Below, piece by piece: positions 38,855 to 49,599 of a stretch of DNA of 64,000 nt. The position numbers were made by a program, and so were the translations under genes. Every line of letters starts with the position of its first letter. The first letter of the stretch is position 1. Origin of the DNA: Oncomelania hupensis (lineage: Eukaryota > Mollusca > Gastropoda > Littorinimorpha > Pomatiopsidae); assembly GCA_036898135.1 (NCBI GenBank), contig CM072520.1, forward strand, positions 1,649,386-1,713,385, in the 5' to 3' direction. The notes below the pieces were generated by a model that ran no database searches, was not told where the DNA came from, and worked only from the letters and a program-made list of their open reading frames with translations.

Positions 38855-39954
38855 CAGGGATGGGAATTGCCAAAAGTTGATGGGGCTTACTGCAACTGCA
38901 AGCCGGTGTCCAGGGGCCGCTTAGGCCCCGGTGGGGTCAAGGGGCAAAGCCCTTGTAGGGGGCCCAGGGGGGCGAAGCCCCCCGGAAGAAAATTCATTTT
39001 ATCAAAATTAACTCAATTTTGTAGCCTCTTTTAAGAGCTAGAAAAGAAAAAGATGATGCAAGGTGTTTAATTATTTAATCAGTTTCTTGTTCCTTCTTAC
39101 CTCTTTAAAGCTTTTCTCTGTAAGTCCTACTTATCTCCCACCATTTCTTTTTGATTGGTACTTTGTCACACACCGTTCCAATTGTTCAAACAATGTGATT
39201 AAATGTATTTTTACTCTAATTTGATTTTACTGTAAAGACATACCACATGGAGATACAGACATAATATATGGACGAGTCTTGTATTAGCATTGCTTTAAAC
39301 CTACTATTTCACAAAGACATTTGCAGCTGAAGCATTACATAGTTGTAACCAAATATTTCACTGTATAGTTTTCTTACTATTAATATTATAATATAAAATA
39401 CAAATAGTCAAGTTCTTTAACAGTTTATAAACCAGTTTATCTTCTTTTGGAATTTTTTAATTTTAGATGTTGAAATGAAAAAAAAATTATAACTTTGAAA
39501 AGAAAGAACTAATATTTGATTGCTTCTTTATCTTTTTTACTAATAACACCTCATTTCCTTCATCTTCTTTTCTGGTGTCAGACTCAATTCTTTTCTCACT
39601 GACTGTTACTATCTCATTCCCCCCCCCCTCTACCGCTGTTTCTTGTGTGTGCAATGGCAAAGGTTTTCCTTTGCGTGTATTTCGCATACAGTCTTGTCAA
39701 AACAGTCCCTATGGCTACGAAAGCATTCTAAATGCGAATCATAATCTTACTAGGTCACACACAACACGCTTAGGAAGTTCATCTAGTTACTTCCCTTTTT
39801 TTTATGTCCGCTGACTAAACACACAAATCACCTAAAAAAAATTTTAAAAAAAATTTAAAAAAAAAAAAATGGGGCGTACACAACAATTGCTGGGGCGCTT
39901 TGAAGGACTCGATGGGGCGTAAATACGACTGGGGCGCACTAATTCCCATCCCTG
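38855..39954 (-). mobile_element. Non-autonomous hAT-like DNA transposon
   Basis: A 1100-bp element with perfect 14-bp terminal inverted repeats, CAGGGATGGGAATT at 38855 and its reverse complement ending at 39954. The sequence TCTAT flanks it on both sides (38850-38854 and 39955-39959), a 5-bp target-site duplication. CAGGG ends are typical of hAT elements, and 5-bp duplications occur in a minority of that superfamily. A short minus-strand frame (39487-39687) ends with KKIKKQSNISSFFSK, resembling N-termini of hAT/ZMYM-type transposases. The left end has a GC-rich palindromic block (38910-38985, with GGGGCAAAGCCC and GGGGGGCGAAGCCCCCC). It lies in POLR2H intron 1. Confidence 0.65.
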
Positions 39955-41386
39955 TCTATGCTTGCACCCACTGACAAAGGGTCGCAAAGAGAAGACAAAA
40001 ATATCTTAGCAAACTTTGGAATTTAAAAAAAAAGAAAAAAAAAAGAAGAATATTGTGATTCCAGATTGTGGCAGCCTGACTGTAGTGGCTTTGCCCGACA
40101 TTGCCACCCAAACATGCCAACACTGTGTTATCTGATTTCCTCCCACAATTCCAGCCAGTAATCTAGGCCCACCTCCGTCAAATCAATCTATACTTACCCT
40201 CTTCAAGTATCTCCACCGCATTGATCTATCAATTATGCATTAACGTCGCCTAAAGAAAACAGCGCCGCCATATTCTGCCTTCAAAATCACCAGCAAACGC
40301 GCTGGCAAGAAAACAGCATATATTGCCGTCCTGGACCCCATAAAAATGCACAGCAACGACAACAAAAAACTTATTGCAACAGCATGTATCTGCATGTTTA
40401 CAGTTTGTAAGTTCTGCAATGGTATAACAAGGCCTAACATGAGAAAATCAGCCTCCACAGTGCAACACAAATCAAACCAAATCAAGAAATTGCAAACAAG
40501 TCACGAATCAGATGCCAAACACTAAAATGCAATGTGCTTACAGTGTCCACCCCCTCCAAATTAAATAAATAAATATATACACCCAGAAGATGAAATAAAC
40601 TGGTGCTTACTCTGGGGATCCATTTTCCTCATGGAATCATGGAGCAATGGACGGCAGCGTCGGTCTCCTTGGTGACCGCGGATTGAGATTCTTCACCCTG
40701 CCCCGCTGGTGCTGCGTTCAAACCCTGCATTGGCTGACTGCACTAGTGAATGATTACCTGCAACTTTCATGGTGTGTGTGGCTGCCTAAAGTGACCAACT
40801 GACCTAGGGCTGTGGCACTTTGTCACACTGGGGCAACCGGCAGTCAGACCCCCAGATCGGCAGGAAAGACAAGTTGCAGGTGGGGCCGACAGGAGACTGG
40901 CCGATACCAAGCGACACGGCAGCTTTTACAGCGACCTTTTCTCTGCCAACGACCCAATCGTCTGCTGTATATGAGAGCGTGTTGCAGCATGCCGACATTG
41001 GAACCGGTCGTAGCGGAGGCGACCAACTCGCCACACCACTCTAGCTAGGCAACCCAAACCGTCTAACAAACGAACGGCCTTTCATTCTACAAAGCTGCTG
41101 GCACACTTCCATCGCTGGATAAATTATGCTTCCAATTTCAAGGAACCGTGACCGAATTGACTCTAGACTTCTACAGGTTTCTGCCGTTGTCTTCTCTTTG
41201 GCCCGTTTCCAAAAATAAATGCGCATCGACAAATCAAAGTGGGTGTACGATTGAAAATCAATAAACAGCTGTGCTCAGCACTTAATGCTATTGAACAGTG
41301 CGATTTCATATTGGAACAACATACGCTGCAAGCAAAACGTAGAATCTATAACAATTTCTCAAATAAAGAACAAATTCCGCACTTAC

Positions 41387-41459
41387 CTCTGTCGAATTTC
41401 TTTCCATCGGGGTCGACATCTTTCACATCGAAAATATCTTCAAACAAAACGCCAGCCAT
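41387..41459 (-). CDS. POLR2H: POLR2H (RPB8/RPABC3) exon 1, start codon
   Basis: The first coding exon of the shared RNA polymerase subunit RPB8. The minus strand starts ATG in a good context (GAAATGG: A at -3, G at +4) and encodes [14 protein letters not shown] and then [10 protein letters not shown], against the vertebrate start [16 protein letters not shown]. It is 73 nt: 24 codons plus one G, which is completed by TG of exon 2 to give Val. The donor is GTAAGT. This exon lies 28.2 kb from exon 2, so the gene spans at least 30 kb in this window and more to the left. The 5' UTR and promoter should lie in 41460 to about 41700. A divergent THAP exon begins at 43034. Confidence 0.95.
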
Positions 41460-42134
41460 TTCGATAAATGTTTGATCCAACAAGCAAAATGTTAGGTTGA
41501 TATAAAAGTAGATTTCTTTATAACACTAACTGATTGTTTAAAGACTGTTCAATTCGATCCAAAGAGGACAAATTTATCAAAATAATTCAGCAGCGTTATT
41601 TCAATCGCCCTTCGTTTTTGTGTCTAAACCCATGTGGTCCAACTAAACCCACCTCCTTCGGTAAAAATAGACCAAGGGAAACAACTCGTTTCATGCCCTA
41701 GGTCAAGGATAGGCCTAATGCGTTAGAGAATGCTGACAGAGGAAAGTTTCTTAGAATAGGCCTAACGAAAGCAGTGCTTTATTGTCTGTGTTCTGGGATA
41801 CTTTTGCTTTGCTTCCTATCGAAAATGTCTTTGCAACATTTGGTATAGATGTTATTGAGGTAGTTTAACAATTTGGATGCATTATTTTATTTTAAGGCCC
41901 GGCCAACTTGACCTGTAGTGTAGCTCCCGGCCATACTTGTGTTCTGTTAAGTTGTGGCCACATTTGGTTTATGTTTTACGGCTTATGCATTGGATTATGA
42001 GATTTTTCACTGACCGAAATTTTGACGGGGGATGGAGAGGAAGGGGGAGGGAGGGGCACCACACCTTATAAGTTTAGTGGTCACATTAATTTTGGCTTAC
42101 GCTCAGTGAAAAGAGGAACTGCTGGCGAGCATAA

Positions 42135-42398
42135 ACAAGGGAGACAAACAGTTTGGTAGTAAAAAGGACGAGTGAAGCTGGGGCATCATCTACAGCTACC
42201 CTACTGTGGGACATCACCTACAGCTACCCTACTGTGGGACATCACCTACAGCCACCCTACTGTGGGACATCATCTACGAGACTACAACTACCCTTCTGGA
42301 CAACTCCTACCTACATATTTGTCTCCCGTAAGGAATCCAAGATGGTGATATTTCATTCCAATCCCACAACTGCTGCCTAAACTGTTTGCCTCCCTTGT
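42135..42398. mobile_element. 264-bp MITE-like inverted-repeat element
   Basis: The left end ACAAGGGAGACAAACAGTTT (42135-42154) is the reverse complement of the right end (42379-42398) with one mismatch. Between them is a 28-bp direct repeat (GGGACATCACCTACAGC, about 3 copies, 42180-42270). There is no coding capacity. A TA lies near each end, but the target duplication is not clear, so the superfamily is undecided. Confidence 0.55.
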
Positions 42399-42597
42399 AC
42401 GATGTTACGTTTTGCTATGAAAGATCAACGTAGCTGGAAGTGTACAACCACCTAGTATTATTTCAGTTCTGAATTTTATTTATTTATTGGATAGAAAGAA
42501 AGCTAAAAAAAATATTTAAAAAAATGCGATTCCAGCAAATAAATTATTATTGCTCCATGGTTTTTTTTGGCTAACACCTTGTTCAGCAAAATATTTT

Positions 42598-42775
42598 ATT
42601 TATTTATTTATTTATTTATCGTTCCTATGTAGTGCTTTTCAGCTCGAGATCTGCTCAAGGCGCTGGTCGATACAGGATCTAACTCAAGAGGCGCCCCCTT
42701 GCTGCCCAAGGTGCATTGTCTGATGCCCAGACAACTGAGCACGATTATGGGGGACCGGAGATGTTAGAGACTGGA
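42598..42775 (+). mobile_element. Dispersed SINE-like repeat, copy 4
   Basis: Begins right after a (TTTA)n tract. It carries AGTGCTTTTCAGCTCGAGAT, CTGCTCAAGGCGCTGGTCGA and TACAGGATCTAACTC, then a GGCGCCCCCTTGCTGCC block and CCCAGACAACTGAGCACGAT. This is one of the longest copies and the best reference for the family. Confidence 0.7.
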
Positions 42776-43033
42776 CCTAGCACTTGTTGAGTGTATTTCA
42801 AATATAGCTACATGTATAAGTCGTCCGTGTAGGACATGAGCATCTGTATCTTTAAAGTCTGTTATGGAATGCATGCGTGCGTAGACCTCAGTTTATACTC
42901 CCATCTGAAGGAGTAGAAGGTGAATGGGACTTGGTGGGTACGACCAAAGAGCCTATTATAGAAAGAGAGGGAACTTGGTCCAGAACCGCGAGACGGAAGA
43001 TACGAGTTACGCTCCCTTGTCGACATGCTATAA

Positions 43034-43173
43034 ATGGCTCGTGGCAGAAAGACAAAAGGCGACCGAGTAAAACAGGGCGGTGACTTTTGCACAGCCATCA
43101 ATTGCCGTAATGCCAGATACAAGAAAAGTTGTGATGGCAAGTTCTTTTTCAAGTTTCCAAGAGACAAAGAAAG
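43034..43173 (+). CDS. THAP zinc-finger protein, first coding exon
   Basis: The open frame starts at ATG with an in-frame TAA immediately upstream (43031-43033), so this is the first possible start. It encodes 46 codons plus two bases before a GTAAAT donor (AAAG/GTAAATT). After a basic leader (MARGRKTKGDR) come FCTAINCRNARYKKS and GKFFFKFPRDKE. This is the first half of a THAP domain: the C-x4-C zinc ligands, then the FxxFPxDKER block, which is usually followed by a conserved Trp and the second C-x2-H pair in the next exon. THAP domains bind DNA and occur in transcription factors and in P-element-type transposases. I could not find the next exon on the plus strand in this window, so which of these it is stays open. 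Confidence 0.75.
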
Positions 43174-43877
43174 GTAAATTGCAATCGAAAAACTTCTTTT
43201 TTGTGTGTTTATATAGGCCTAAACCAAGACCGCTGCAGTGTTGTTAAAACAATTGGGGAGAGGCTTCAGTGATTCATGTTGTATCTATTCTATGTGCTAA
43301 AACAAAAACTATTTGCTTGCTGACAGTTTACGTTCAAAAGGTCGCTTACTTTTTACGTTGTTTCTAGGTTGTTTGACTATTATATTTGTGCTTACATTTC
43401 AAAAGTAGATGTTGTCAGATTGGCAGTTTGGCTTCGTCAAACTGCTTATGTTAACAAGTTAAATTAGACTAAGTCTGTTTTCTCCTCGTGATCAAATACT
43501 GTGCAAGATAACCCCTTACCAAAGCACAAAAATGGTCCTTGATCTGTTGTAATCCCTTTTCGTTTGAGTGTAAACGGGAAGAAAAATGTAATATAGAAAC
43601 TCAGTCCTTGTTCTGATCTGTGAATTTCTGCGCATTAGATCTATATTGCGTGGAATGTTGTAGTATAGGTTCTGATTGTTCTGTCTGATTAATTAATTAT
43701 TTTCCATGAAGTGACTGATGTTATTAAGCCAGTGATGTGGGAGGTGAGAGGGTTGGGAGGTAGGGGGACACCTAATATAAATTAAATTCACAATATTAGT
43801 GAAACATTTTGTTAATTGTGCTTTATTGTGATTAATTGATTGAATGACAGAGCTCTCTCTTCCCCCAACACCTCTCT

Positions 43878-43879
<2 letters not shown>
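43174..43879 (+). other. Presumed first intron of the THAP gene, no recognised feature
   Basis: AT-rich sequence after the THAP donor. No exon with the expected Trp and Cys-x2-His pattern was recognised here or further right. Confidence 0.4.

Positions 43880-43947
<68 letters not shown>
43880..43947. repeat. (CT)n microsatellite
   Basis: About 68 bp of perfect CT repeat. Confidence 0.95.
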
Positions 43948-43950
<3 letters not shown>

Positions 43951-44461
43951 GATTACGGATTTACACAGTTTCGGATAAATGAAACAGTTTGTCATGCATA
44001 TTTTATTTTTAAAATATCTGTCGTTGATTAAAAAATAATAAATTCCAGGGCAGAAAACGAACCTATGACATACACACATAAGCAGCATAAAATCACATAA
44101 TAAATGTTAATAAGTAAACATTAAAAAAAAAAAGACAGCAGTAGCGGAATGTTAATAATAATGATGGTTAAAAGCTTGGTTTTTGCAAACGTTGCCATAA
44201 AAATGTTCTTTTGCAATGGCATAGGCTCAATAAGTTACCACACATAGATCATTCATATAGCAGATGATGAAATATAGCCAGCCCGAGCAAAGGGAAATAA
44301 TCCGTGAGAGCGTCTCGCATTTTTGTATAGGACATAATGGAAGTTCCCTCTCTTTCCGTAATAAGCTCTTTGGTACCACTCTGCAGGCAAGGATGAAGTA
44401 CCTATACACTTCATATGTTATCAAACTCCCATAACTATGACGGCCTACTAGCGCCAAAACC

Positions 44462-44690
44462 GGATAATTACAAATGTCATGAGATAATTACAAATATCAT
44501 AGGAAAATTACAATTATCAAGGGATAATTACAATTATCATTTAAAAATTATAAATAATCTTCGCGTGATCATGCTTAATTGTCAGTTTTGGCTCTAGCAA
44601 TCCGTCTGGAAATGCGACAAAACCGAAAATTTTAATTATCACATAATAATTACAATTTTCACTTCATAATTATAATTTTTACGTCATCAT
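44462..44690. repeat. AT-rich imperfect short repeats
   Basis: At least four imperfect copies of GGATAATTACAATTATCA spaced about 20-22 bp at 44462-44560, then related ATAATTACAATTTTCA copies at 44640-44690. ATAATTACAATTATCA is close to palindromic. ATCATGCTTAATT recurs after both blocks (44568 and 44686), which suggests that the whole block was duplicated. Confidence 0.75.
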
Positions 44691-44884
44691 GCTTAATTCA
44701 GACTAAGGCGGCTTAAGAGGCGAACCAAAACGTGCAGGTGTAAGTGATAATAGTAATTAACACGTGTTCTGCGTAATTCACGTAGGTTAATTTTGAACGT
44801 AGCTAAATGAAGCAAAGTTTGAGTATCTTAACCACAAGGTTGGAAACTTTTTTATTTAAAATATAAATTTAAACGTTGCTTTCC

Positions 44885-45265
44885 TATCCTATCTTATTCC
44901 GTAACTCAAAGGTCGTTGGGGCACCACAAATGATCGCTTAACCAGCGTATTACATCTTTCTCTGTTCTCAGCAACCCTCATCGCTTCGTTCAGTGTCAAA
45001 CCAGTCCATTCTCGAATGTTGTCCTCCCACCTCTTTTTATGTCTCCATCTTCTTCTGCCTTTTTGCACCGTGCCTTGCAGGATGTTTTTTGCAAGGCCCG
45101 ATGCTCTGGTGACGTAGCCATACCATCGAAGTTTCCGTTTCTTCACCACTGTGAGCATGTCATCATGTTGTCCAATGGCTGGTGAGATGGTTTGTCGGAC
45201 TTCGTTGTTGGTGATGTGCTGGGTATAGGAAATGCCCAGTAGTCTTCTGTAGTACCTTACCTCTT
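44885..45265 (-). pseudogene. RTE-like retrotransposon 3' fragment
   Basis: The minus strand encodes KKRKLRWYGYVTR, KNILQGTVQKGRR, KRWEDNIREWTGLTLNE and VVPQRPLSYGIR, the C-terminal region of a widespread RTE-like reverse transcriptase family. The fragment begins near 45265 with RRLLGISYTQHITNNEVRQT. At its 3' end come GGAATAAGATAGGATAGGA and a short ATAGG-like tail. It is homologous to the last third of the plus-strand copy at 45600-46735, and only this end is present, which is normal 5' truncation. Confidence 0.8.
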
Positions 45266-47270
45266 ACTTTATTTACTAAATACTCAATATGAGATTTGCA
45301 ATAAATTTTCGGCGTAAGAAATACGCCTAAAATTTCTATGTTTGTCCCTCTAACCCTAATTCTGGCAGATACTTCGAATTGACGCCATTGTTAAATAACA
45401 CAAGACTAGTTTTATCCCCGAAGAGTTCCAATCCATTTTTTGTCATATACATACTTAGATTATTGAAATCTTTCTAATACAATTTTTGGATGTAATTCAC
45501 CGTTGTTGTTTTTTATTTGTCCGTTTTGTGATTGTTGTGTTCGTCCACAGGGCTATGTCACTTGCATACTGCACCACGCTAGTGTGTTTTATTAATACAG
45601 ATGGCAAGACATCTATATCATGTGTTCGTAGACTTCAAAAAGGCGTTTGACCGAGTCTGGCATGCAGCTCTGTGGGCAACCATGAGAGTGTACAACATCA
45701 GCCCTAAAATTATTGAAGACATCAAAAGCCTGTATGACAAGGCTACCACTGCAGTCCTCCACAACAGCGCCATCGGAAACTGGCTCAGAACAACAATCGG
45801 TGTGCGTCAGGGATGCCTACTCTCTCCAACACTCTTCAACATCTTCCTTTAGCGCATCATGTCATATGCCCTTGCAGATCACGAAGGCACAATCAGCATA
45901 GGGGGAGGAGCAATCTCCAATCTTCGTTTTGCGGATGGCATTGATGGATTGGCTGGAGAGGAATAATAACTTGAACAGCTGGTACAGAGGCTTGACATCA
46001 CCTCCAGAGCCTATGGAATGGAAATAAGTGCAGAGAAGACCAAAATGATGACCACCAACACCAATGGCATCAACACGGACATCAAAGTCCAAGGCCAATC
46101 CCTCAACACAGTGCATAGCTTCAAATATTTAGGAGCCATTGTATCAGACAATGGGTCCCGACAGGAAGTCTCTCCAGGATCGCACAAACATCTGCTGCCC
46201 TGGCGAGGTTGAAGCCAATTTGGAAGTCTACATTCCAAGGTAAGGCTGCTGCGTTCCCTTGTCATCTCCATCTTCCTATATGCTTGCGAAACATGGACCC
46301 TCACAGCAGATCTCCAACGGAGAATACAAAGCATGGAGATAAGGTGCTACAGAAGACTTCTGGGCATTTGTTATACCCAGCACATCACCAACGTCGAAGT
46401 CCGACAGACCATCACACAAGCTATTGGACAACACGATGACCTGCTCGTAGTGGTGAAAAAAACGGAAACTCCGATGGTATGGCCACGTCACGATCACCAG
46501 ATCATCAAGTCTTGCAAAGACCATCTGAAAGGCATAGTGCAAGGAGGTAGAAGAAGAGGGAGACCAAAAAAGAGATGGGAGGACAACATTCGAGAATCGA
46601 CTGGTTTAACACTGAGCGAAACAATCAGGGTTGCTGAGGACAGGGAAAATGGAGTACGTTGGTTAAACAATAATCTGTGGTGCCCTTACGACCTCCGAGT
46701 TACGGAATAGGATAGGATAGGATAGGAAGTCATGGACAAGCAAAGAAAAAAGTAACGGTGCAATAACTGATGCTTGAGGAATACCCATATCTATGTCCTT
46801 TATAGAAGAATAAATGTGTTCAATTCAGGTACGCGTAGTTCTGTTTGATAGCAAACTTTTAATGTAAAAATATATGTGACCATGAAGACCAATAGATTTT
46901 AAATTATATAAAAGCCTTGAATGCCATACATTATCGTAAGCTTTTTGGACATTAAAAAAGTGTGGCTAAAACACTTTTTCGTTTCAAAAATTGCTTTTTG
47001 ATGTGGCTTGTAAGTTTGACTAAATGATCACATCGACCTTTGCGAAAACCCTCTTGAACCAAGGGGATTAGGTCTACTTTATTTACATCGCAATAATAAA
47101 CCAAACGCTCATTTATAATTTTTCCCATGATTTTACCTGCATGAGATGTCAAGGCTATTGGCCGATAATTGTTTACAAGTACTTCAGATTTACCTTGCTT
47201 TTAGAATTGGAATTATCACGGACTGTTTCTAAACTACAGGTACAGCTTCCCCACCCTCAACATTTTTGGA
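45266..47270 (-). mobile_element. Second I/Nimb-like element, split by an RTE-like insertion
   Basis: The minus strand shows NYRPIALTSHAGKIMGKII and VQEGFRKGR-HLVKLTSHIKKQF at 46950-47200, a motif near 46800 resembling IPQASVIAPLLFS, VQYASDIALW at about 45555-45590 and MTKNGLELFGDKTSLVLF near 45400-45450. All match, in order, the element at 16838-19290, but with stops and frameshifts. The catalytic YADD reads YASD. Between the block ending LLVHD (46743) and the YASD block (45600), about 1.13 kb of plus-strand RTE-like sequence is inserted. The left end stops at the other RTE fragment. Confidence 0.8.
45600..46735 (+). pseudogene. RTE-like reverse transcriptase fragment inserted in the I/Nimb-like element
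   Basis: The plus strand encodes HVFVDFKKAFDRVWHAALWA (motif A), GVRQGCLLSPTLFNIFL, LRFADGIDGLAGEE, MEISAEKTKMMTTNT, FKYLGAIVSDNGS, RRLLGICYTQHITNVEVRQT and RRGRPKKRWEDNIRESTGLT, ending WCPYDLRVTE. It is dead: the YADD-type motif is FADG (second Asp lost), there are stops near 45850 and 45967, and a frameshift lies near 46165-46210. It ends with TAGGATAGGATAGGATAGGA, the family's short tandem tail. The 5' part (endonuclease and early RT) is missing. Confidence 0.85.
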
Positions 47271-47352
47271 GAAGTGTAAGCAAGAATATGGGTATACTAC
47301 AAAGAAGAATCATAACACGATTCTATGCGAAACGAGTGACGTCAGTGACACC

Positions 47353-48363
47353 ACGGCGACACCAAGCGGCTGCGTTGCGGAGCAGGTCAAGGGAGGTAAA
47401 GAGACCACATAGCAACATGTAAATACAGACAGGCCACATCAAAGGTACCATATCACCAACTAAAATACATTCTGCCTGTTAATTACTTATGTTTAGTATT
47501 TAAGATTTTTATATTTCCTTTTATACTGTTTTTTAAACTTGGAGTTCGAAAAATTGAGGTGAATACTCTGCGTCTCCAGCGCCTCCTAATTTTATGACTT
47601 TGTAAACATGATCCGTGTGAGGTGCCATGAAGCTGATGTCATCTGTGTTGTATTGCTCTGTCCTGTCCAACGGTCCTGATACAACTCTAACGAATTAACT
47701 ATACCTTAAGCAATGTACAAACAAACAAACCGTGGGGCGGACTATAAGACAACAACAAGCGGTAAAGAAAAGAAAAAAAAGTAATCATACAAAAACAACA
47801 AAGAAAACCAAACCAAAGGAAACGATAACATATTTACAAATTGAACTGAATTTGACAATAATTATGATTATGCAAAGCAGTGTTAAATTTTCACAATTTC
47901 CCTTTTGTTCAATTAACAACCAAGGCTCTTTAGCCCACTAATCACTATTCAATGGGGGATATTAATTTATGAATACAATTTAGCACTCTGGCATGCTGCA
48001 ATAGTTTTGTTTTATGATTCAGTCACCAACAGCACAAACTTGAATATCATAAAAAGGCCTCATGTTTGTATGAATTTAAAAAAAAGAAAAAAAAAGAAGT
48101 AGAATTCGAACTGTTTTCATTTACCATTTCCATGTATATTGTAAGCTCTATATCACAATGTTGACAAAAAATAAATGTGCAAAAATAATATTATTGCAGG
48201 GAGTCATTTTCCTACACATTACACAGTAATTTTGTTGACAAATATGTTCGGGATTGATCAAAAACACGCCGATACAGTCGAGCAATATCGTCTGTATTTA
48301 CATGTTGCTATGTGGTCTGTTTACCTGTCTTGACCTGTTCCGCCACGCAGCCGCTTGACGGCG
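47353..48363. repeat. Long inverted repeat, about 75-bp arms
   Basis: The arm at 47353-47430 (with AGACCACATAGCAACATGTA and AATACAGAC) is the reverse complement of 48290-48363, with few differences. About 860 bp of AT-rich sequence separates the arms. It could be a DNA transposon with long termini or a fold-back element. I found no transposase and no clear target duplication. Confidence 0.7.
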
Positions 48364-48514
48364 CTGCTCTGTAAACGTCTTCACTTTTTATATAGGGAAA
48401 GCCTCGGATGATTCTTCTCCTTTTAGTATACCTGACAGTATACCTTCTTTGCTGACATACGCATACACGTACCTCTGCTTCCTCCCTCCTCCCCCCTCTC
48501 TTCCCACCCCCACC

Positions 48515-48850
48515 ATGGTGGTGCCGGGGTTATCAGTATAAATAGTATCCCCACTTTATGGAAATTGAATTCCCACTGTCGCTGTCGTTCTCCTTTGTTT
48601 GTTCTTTCTCATTCCTACTCTGTTCTATCAATCTACTATACTATCTTCTTCGCTAGACCAGCCACCTACCTTTTTCTTTAAAACTCTACCAAAACTCCTC
48701 ATTTGTGTATGAAGTCTGTGAGGTCAGCTTGGGAATATTGGACGCTTTCTGCCAAATGGTCACGAGAGCATTCTATGATTATATTATTTAGAAATGTAGG
48801 CATTTTATATGTATGTGTTTAAAGAATTTTTTTATAATGATGTTTATATT

Positions 48851-48893
<43 letters not shown>

Positions 48894-49095
48894 TTAATTA
48901 TTGTAAACGGTGTTTCGGTAAATTAGAGCATAGCCTCAGCGTCCCCTGCCTTTATTGTAAAATGACCGGCTGGTGGAGTGCCTTCAGTGTTACAACTAGG
49001 GTTGTTTCAACAGATGTTTTTTTAAGAAGTGTGGTCTTGATTCGTGGTCCTGATTCGGTTCTTTTCTGTCCGCTGGGCCCTATAAACAATGGCTA
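48515..49095 (+). repeat. 560-bp dispersed repeat, copy 1
   Basis: Begins GGTGGTGCCGGGGTTATC, then AGTATAAATAGTATCCCCAC, AATTCCCACTGTCGCTGTCG, GGTCAGCTTGGGAATATTGG and GTGGTCCTGATTCGGTTC, ending TGTCCGCTGGGCCCTATAAA. It is colinear with the copies at 49985 and 51113. It includes an internal (TTTA)n tract at 48848-48896. I see no coding frame and no tRNA boxes. Confidence 0.8.
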
Positions 49096-49483
49096 ATTAA
49101 CTAACTAACCTCTACTTTCGAAAAAAAAAAAAAAAAATGTCGCAGTATATACCGAACTAACGTGGGAAAAACTCGCATATCTTCCTTTTAGAGTACGCTT
49201 CGCTTGCAACGTTCGTCTGGCATTGAGTACTGTAACTTCCTTTTGTTTCAAAGAGAGTGGGCTTTTAACATGGTAGAGGACGCTGAAAGTGATACGAATG
49301 GACAAAGTGGTGAAGAAAATAATGAAGGTGATGTGGGTACGATTTACAATTAGAGGGATATAACACTGTTTTCCCCAACAATCAGGGAAAGGTCTCTTAA
49401 ATGAATTGTTGCCTCCCTTGCACTGCCTGTAGCTTATACTGTGGGTGTCGGACGTGCAAATTTGTTCCTTTTTGTTTAGTTTT

Positions 49484-49485
49484 AC

Positions 49486-49563
<78 letters not shown>
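49484..49563. repeat. (TATC)n microsatellite
   Basis: About 80 bp of CTAT repeat. It sits next to the 3' end of the minus-strand SINE at 49600-49925 and is probably its expanded tail. Confidence 0.95.
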
Positions 49564-49564
<1 letters not shown>

Positions 49565-49599
49565 GCTATCTAGCTATAGATACATATAGATATATTTTT

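Larger units (their letters stand above)
41460..43033. promoter_or_regulatory. Divergent intergenic region POLR2H/THAP
   Basis: This 1.57-kb region separates two start codons pointing away from each other, so both promoters should be here. I can point to no certain TATA box or initiator. It is also invaded by a small inverted-repeat element (42135-42398) and a SINE-like copy (42598-42775). Its regulatory role is inferred from position only. Confidence 0.35.

Noticed and set aside
40640..40780. Another tRNA-derived SINE head (GGCAGCGTCGG and GTTCAAACCC)
   Set aside because: Only a loose B-box match with poor spacing and no second copy seen in the window.
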